NCBI GenBank assembly: GCA_945860375.1 | Contig: CAMAQR010000134.1 | Location: 1 to 5,181, forward strand | Source: Pseudorhodobacter antarcticus | Lineage (GTDB): Bacteria > Pseudomonadota > Alphaproteobacteria > Rhodobacterales > Rhodobacteraceae | DNA: 5,181 nucleotides | Reading direction: 5' to 3' | Shown here: positions 4,283 to 5,181 of the stretch, one piece after another | Layout: every line of letters begins with the position of its first letter | How positions within the stretch are numbered: the first letter of the stretch is position 1 | The notes under the pieces: model-generated | What the model was told of the DNA's origin: nothing | Databases searched by the model: none | The model's input: the letters and a program-made list of their open reading frames with translations, nothing else | Program-made: the position numbers and the translations under genes

Positions 4283-5181
4283 GCGGCGATCCTCTGCACG
4301 GTGCTGATGCTGGCTAGCTCGGCGGCCAGGGAGGAGAGCCCGTCATTGCGCAGGCGGATCGCCACCTCGTCCGGGTGGATGTCGACCCGATCGACCAGCA
4401 GCTGGATCACGCGGGCCTGCTCGCCGGGGAACAGCTCCTCCCAGAGGGGATCAAGCTGGACCAGGGCCTCGCGCATCTCCTGCTCGGTCAGGTCGTCATC
4501 ATGGCGATGACCCTCGCGCCACGCCGCGACGATCACCTCCGGCGCGCGCAGCATGTGGCGCACCTGCTCGATCACCGCGGCCTCGATCTCTCCTGCGGGG
4601 ACACGGGCGATCGCGCTCGAACCAGCCCCGTGGTTGATGACGGTCTGGCTGACGTAGTAGCGGTAGAGCCGCCCAGACTTGCGGGTGTGGGCCGGTGACA
4701 TCGCCCGGCCGTCAGGACCGAACACCAGTCCTTTCAGCAGCGCCGGCGTTGTGCGGCGGCTGTTTTTCGCTCGGGTGCGGGGACTGATCGCGATGATCGA
4801 GTGGACCTTGTCCCACAGCGCCTCGTCTATGATCGCCTTGTGTTCGCCCGGGTAGCTGGTTCCCTTGTGGACCGCCTCGCCTCGATAAACCCGGTTGCGG
4901 AACAGTTTGTAGATCTGGCCCTTGTCGATCGGCCTTCCGCTCTTGCTGCAAAGCCCCTGGGCGTTGGCGTCGCGTACCAGCGCGACGACCGAGCCCAACT
5001 GGGCGAACCGCTCGAACAAACCACGCACCACTGCGGCCTCGGCCGGGTTGATGACCAGCTTGCGGTCCTTGACGTCGTAACCCATCGGGGTGTGACCGCC
5101 CATCCAGATGCCCCTGCGGCGGGATGCGGCGATCTTGTCGCGGATGCGCTCGCCGGTGACCTCGCGCTCGAACTGGGCGAA
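4279..5181 (-). CDS. Serine site-specific recombinase (resolvase/invertase family), N-terminus beyond window
   Basis: The frame stays open to the right edge, so 300 C-terminal residues are visible and the catalytic serine region lies outside. The visible part opens with the end of the resolvase catalytic domain and its long helix (FAQFEREVTGERIRDKIAAS), then the Recombinase domain (MGGHTPMGYDVKDRKLVINP, FERFAQLGSVVALVRD, KLFRNRVYRGEAVHKG). A zinc-ribbon-like segment follows (LLKGLVFGPDGRAMSP, RLYRYYVSQ), in which the usual cysteines are replaced. The C-terminal part carries LWEELFPGEQARVIQLLVDRVDI. These features fit the multi-domain serine integrases of alphaproteobacterial islands, usually 500 residues or more. 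An internal ATG at 5103 is not the start because conserved sequence continues upstream. Its stop overlaps the HTH gene start. It may mobilise this island or the neighbouring cargo; activity cannot be judged without the N-terminus. Confidence 0.92.
   Translation of the reverse strand, partial: FAQFEREVTGERIRDKIAASRRRGIWMGGHTPMGYDVKDRKLVINPAEAAVVRGLFERFAQLGSVVALVRDANAQGLCSKSGRPIDKGQIYKLFRNRVYRGEAVHKGTSYPGEHKAIIDEALWDKVHSIIAISPRTRAKNSRRTTPALLKGLVFGPDGRAMSPAHTRKSGRLYRYYVSQTVINHGAGSSAIARVPAGEIEAAVIEQVRHMLRAPEVIVAAWREGHRHDDDLTEQEMREALVQLDPLWEELFPGEQARVIQLLVDRVDIHPDEVAIRLRNDGLSSLAAELASISTVQRIAA

Noticed and set aside
3890..4510. Long open frame of 206 codons on the plus strand
   Set aside because: It is antisense to the HTH and recombinase genes, whose protein motifs are clear; its translation is low-complexity and typical of GC-rich shadow frames.

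Overview
The window looks like GC-rich alphaproteobacterial chromosome, possibly Sphingomonadales or a relative. The evidence is the HspQ sequence type, two promoter-like sites of the alphaproteobacterial CTTGAC/CTATAT form, and a GC-rich background. The taxonomic guess is inference and rests on no search.

Layout. Bases 1-586 are core genome: the 5' part of a leftward hspQ gene with its promoter, then a rightward tRNA-Ser(CGA) with its own promoter and an encoded CCA end. Bases 587-888 carry no gene but hold hairpins and short direct repeats. From 889 to the right edge every gene runs leftward and the region looks accessory. In transcription order (right to left) it holds a serine recombinase cut by the window edge, a small ParB/KorB-like helix-turn-helix protein overlapping it by 4 bases (ATGA), a two-gene cargo (a modification-dependent-type HNH endonuclease, then an uncharacterised SEC-C protein), and a secreted staphylococcal-nuclease-like protein.

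The main observation is a perfect 32-bp direct repeat (1441-1472 and 3921-3952) bracketing the two-gene cargo. Both copies are the same coding segment of the small HTH gene, encoding GLLTGFPVVW plus the first two bases of the next codon. The right copy lies in the intact gene. The left copy is a 20-codon orphan 3' end with its own stop codon, 32 nt before the nuclease start. Joining the two copies removes the cargo and restores an in-frame HTH gene of about 129 codons with a different C-terminus, followed closely by the nuclease. The simplest reading is that an ancestral recombinase-HTH-nuclease operon was split when a circular cargo entered the 3' end of the HTH gene and supplied a substitute 3' end, as integrative elements do at the ends of host genes.

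The cargo looks like a defence module. The endonuclease combines a ScoMcrA-type N-terminal head domain, an EVE/PUA-like modified-base reader and a C-terminal HNH nuclease with its key residues intact. Its partner is AT-rich compared with everything around it, predicted mostly helical, and ends in a SEC-C zinc motif. The function of the pair is inferred, not shown.
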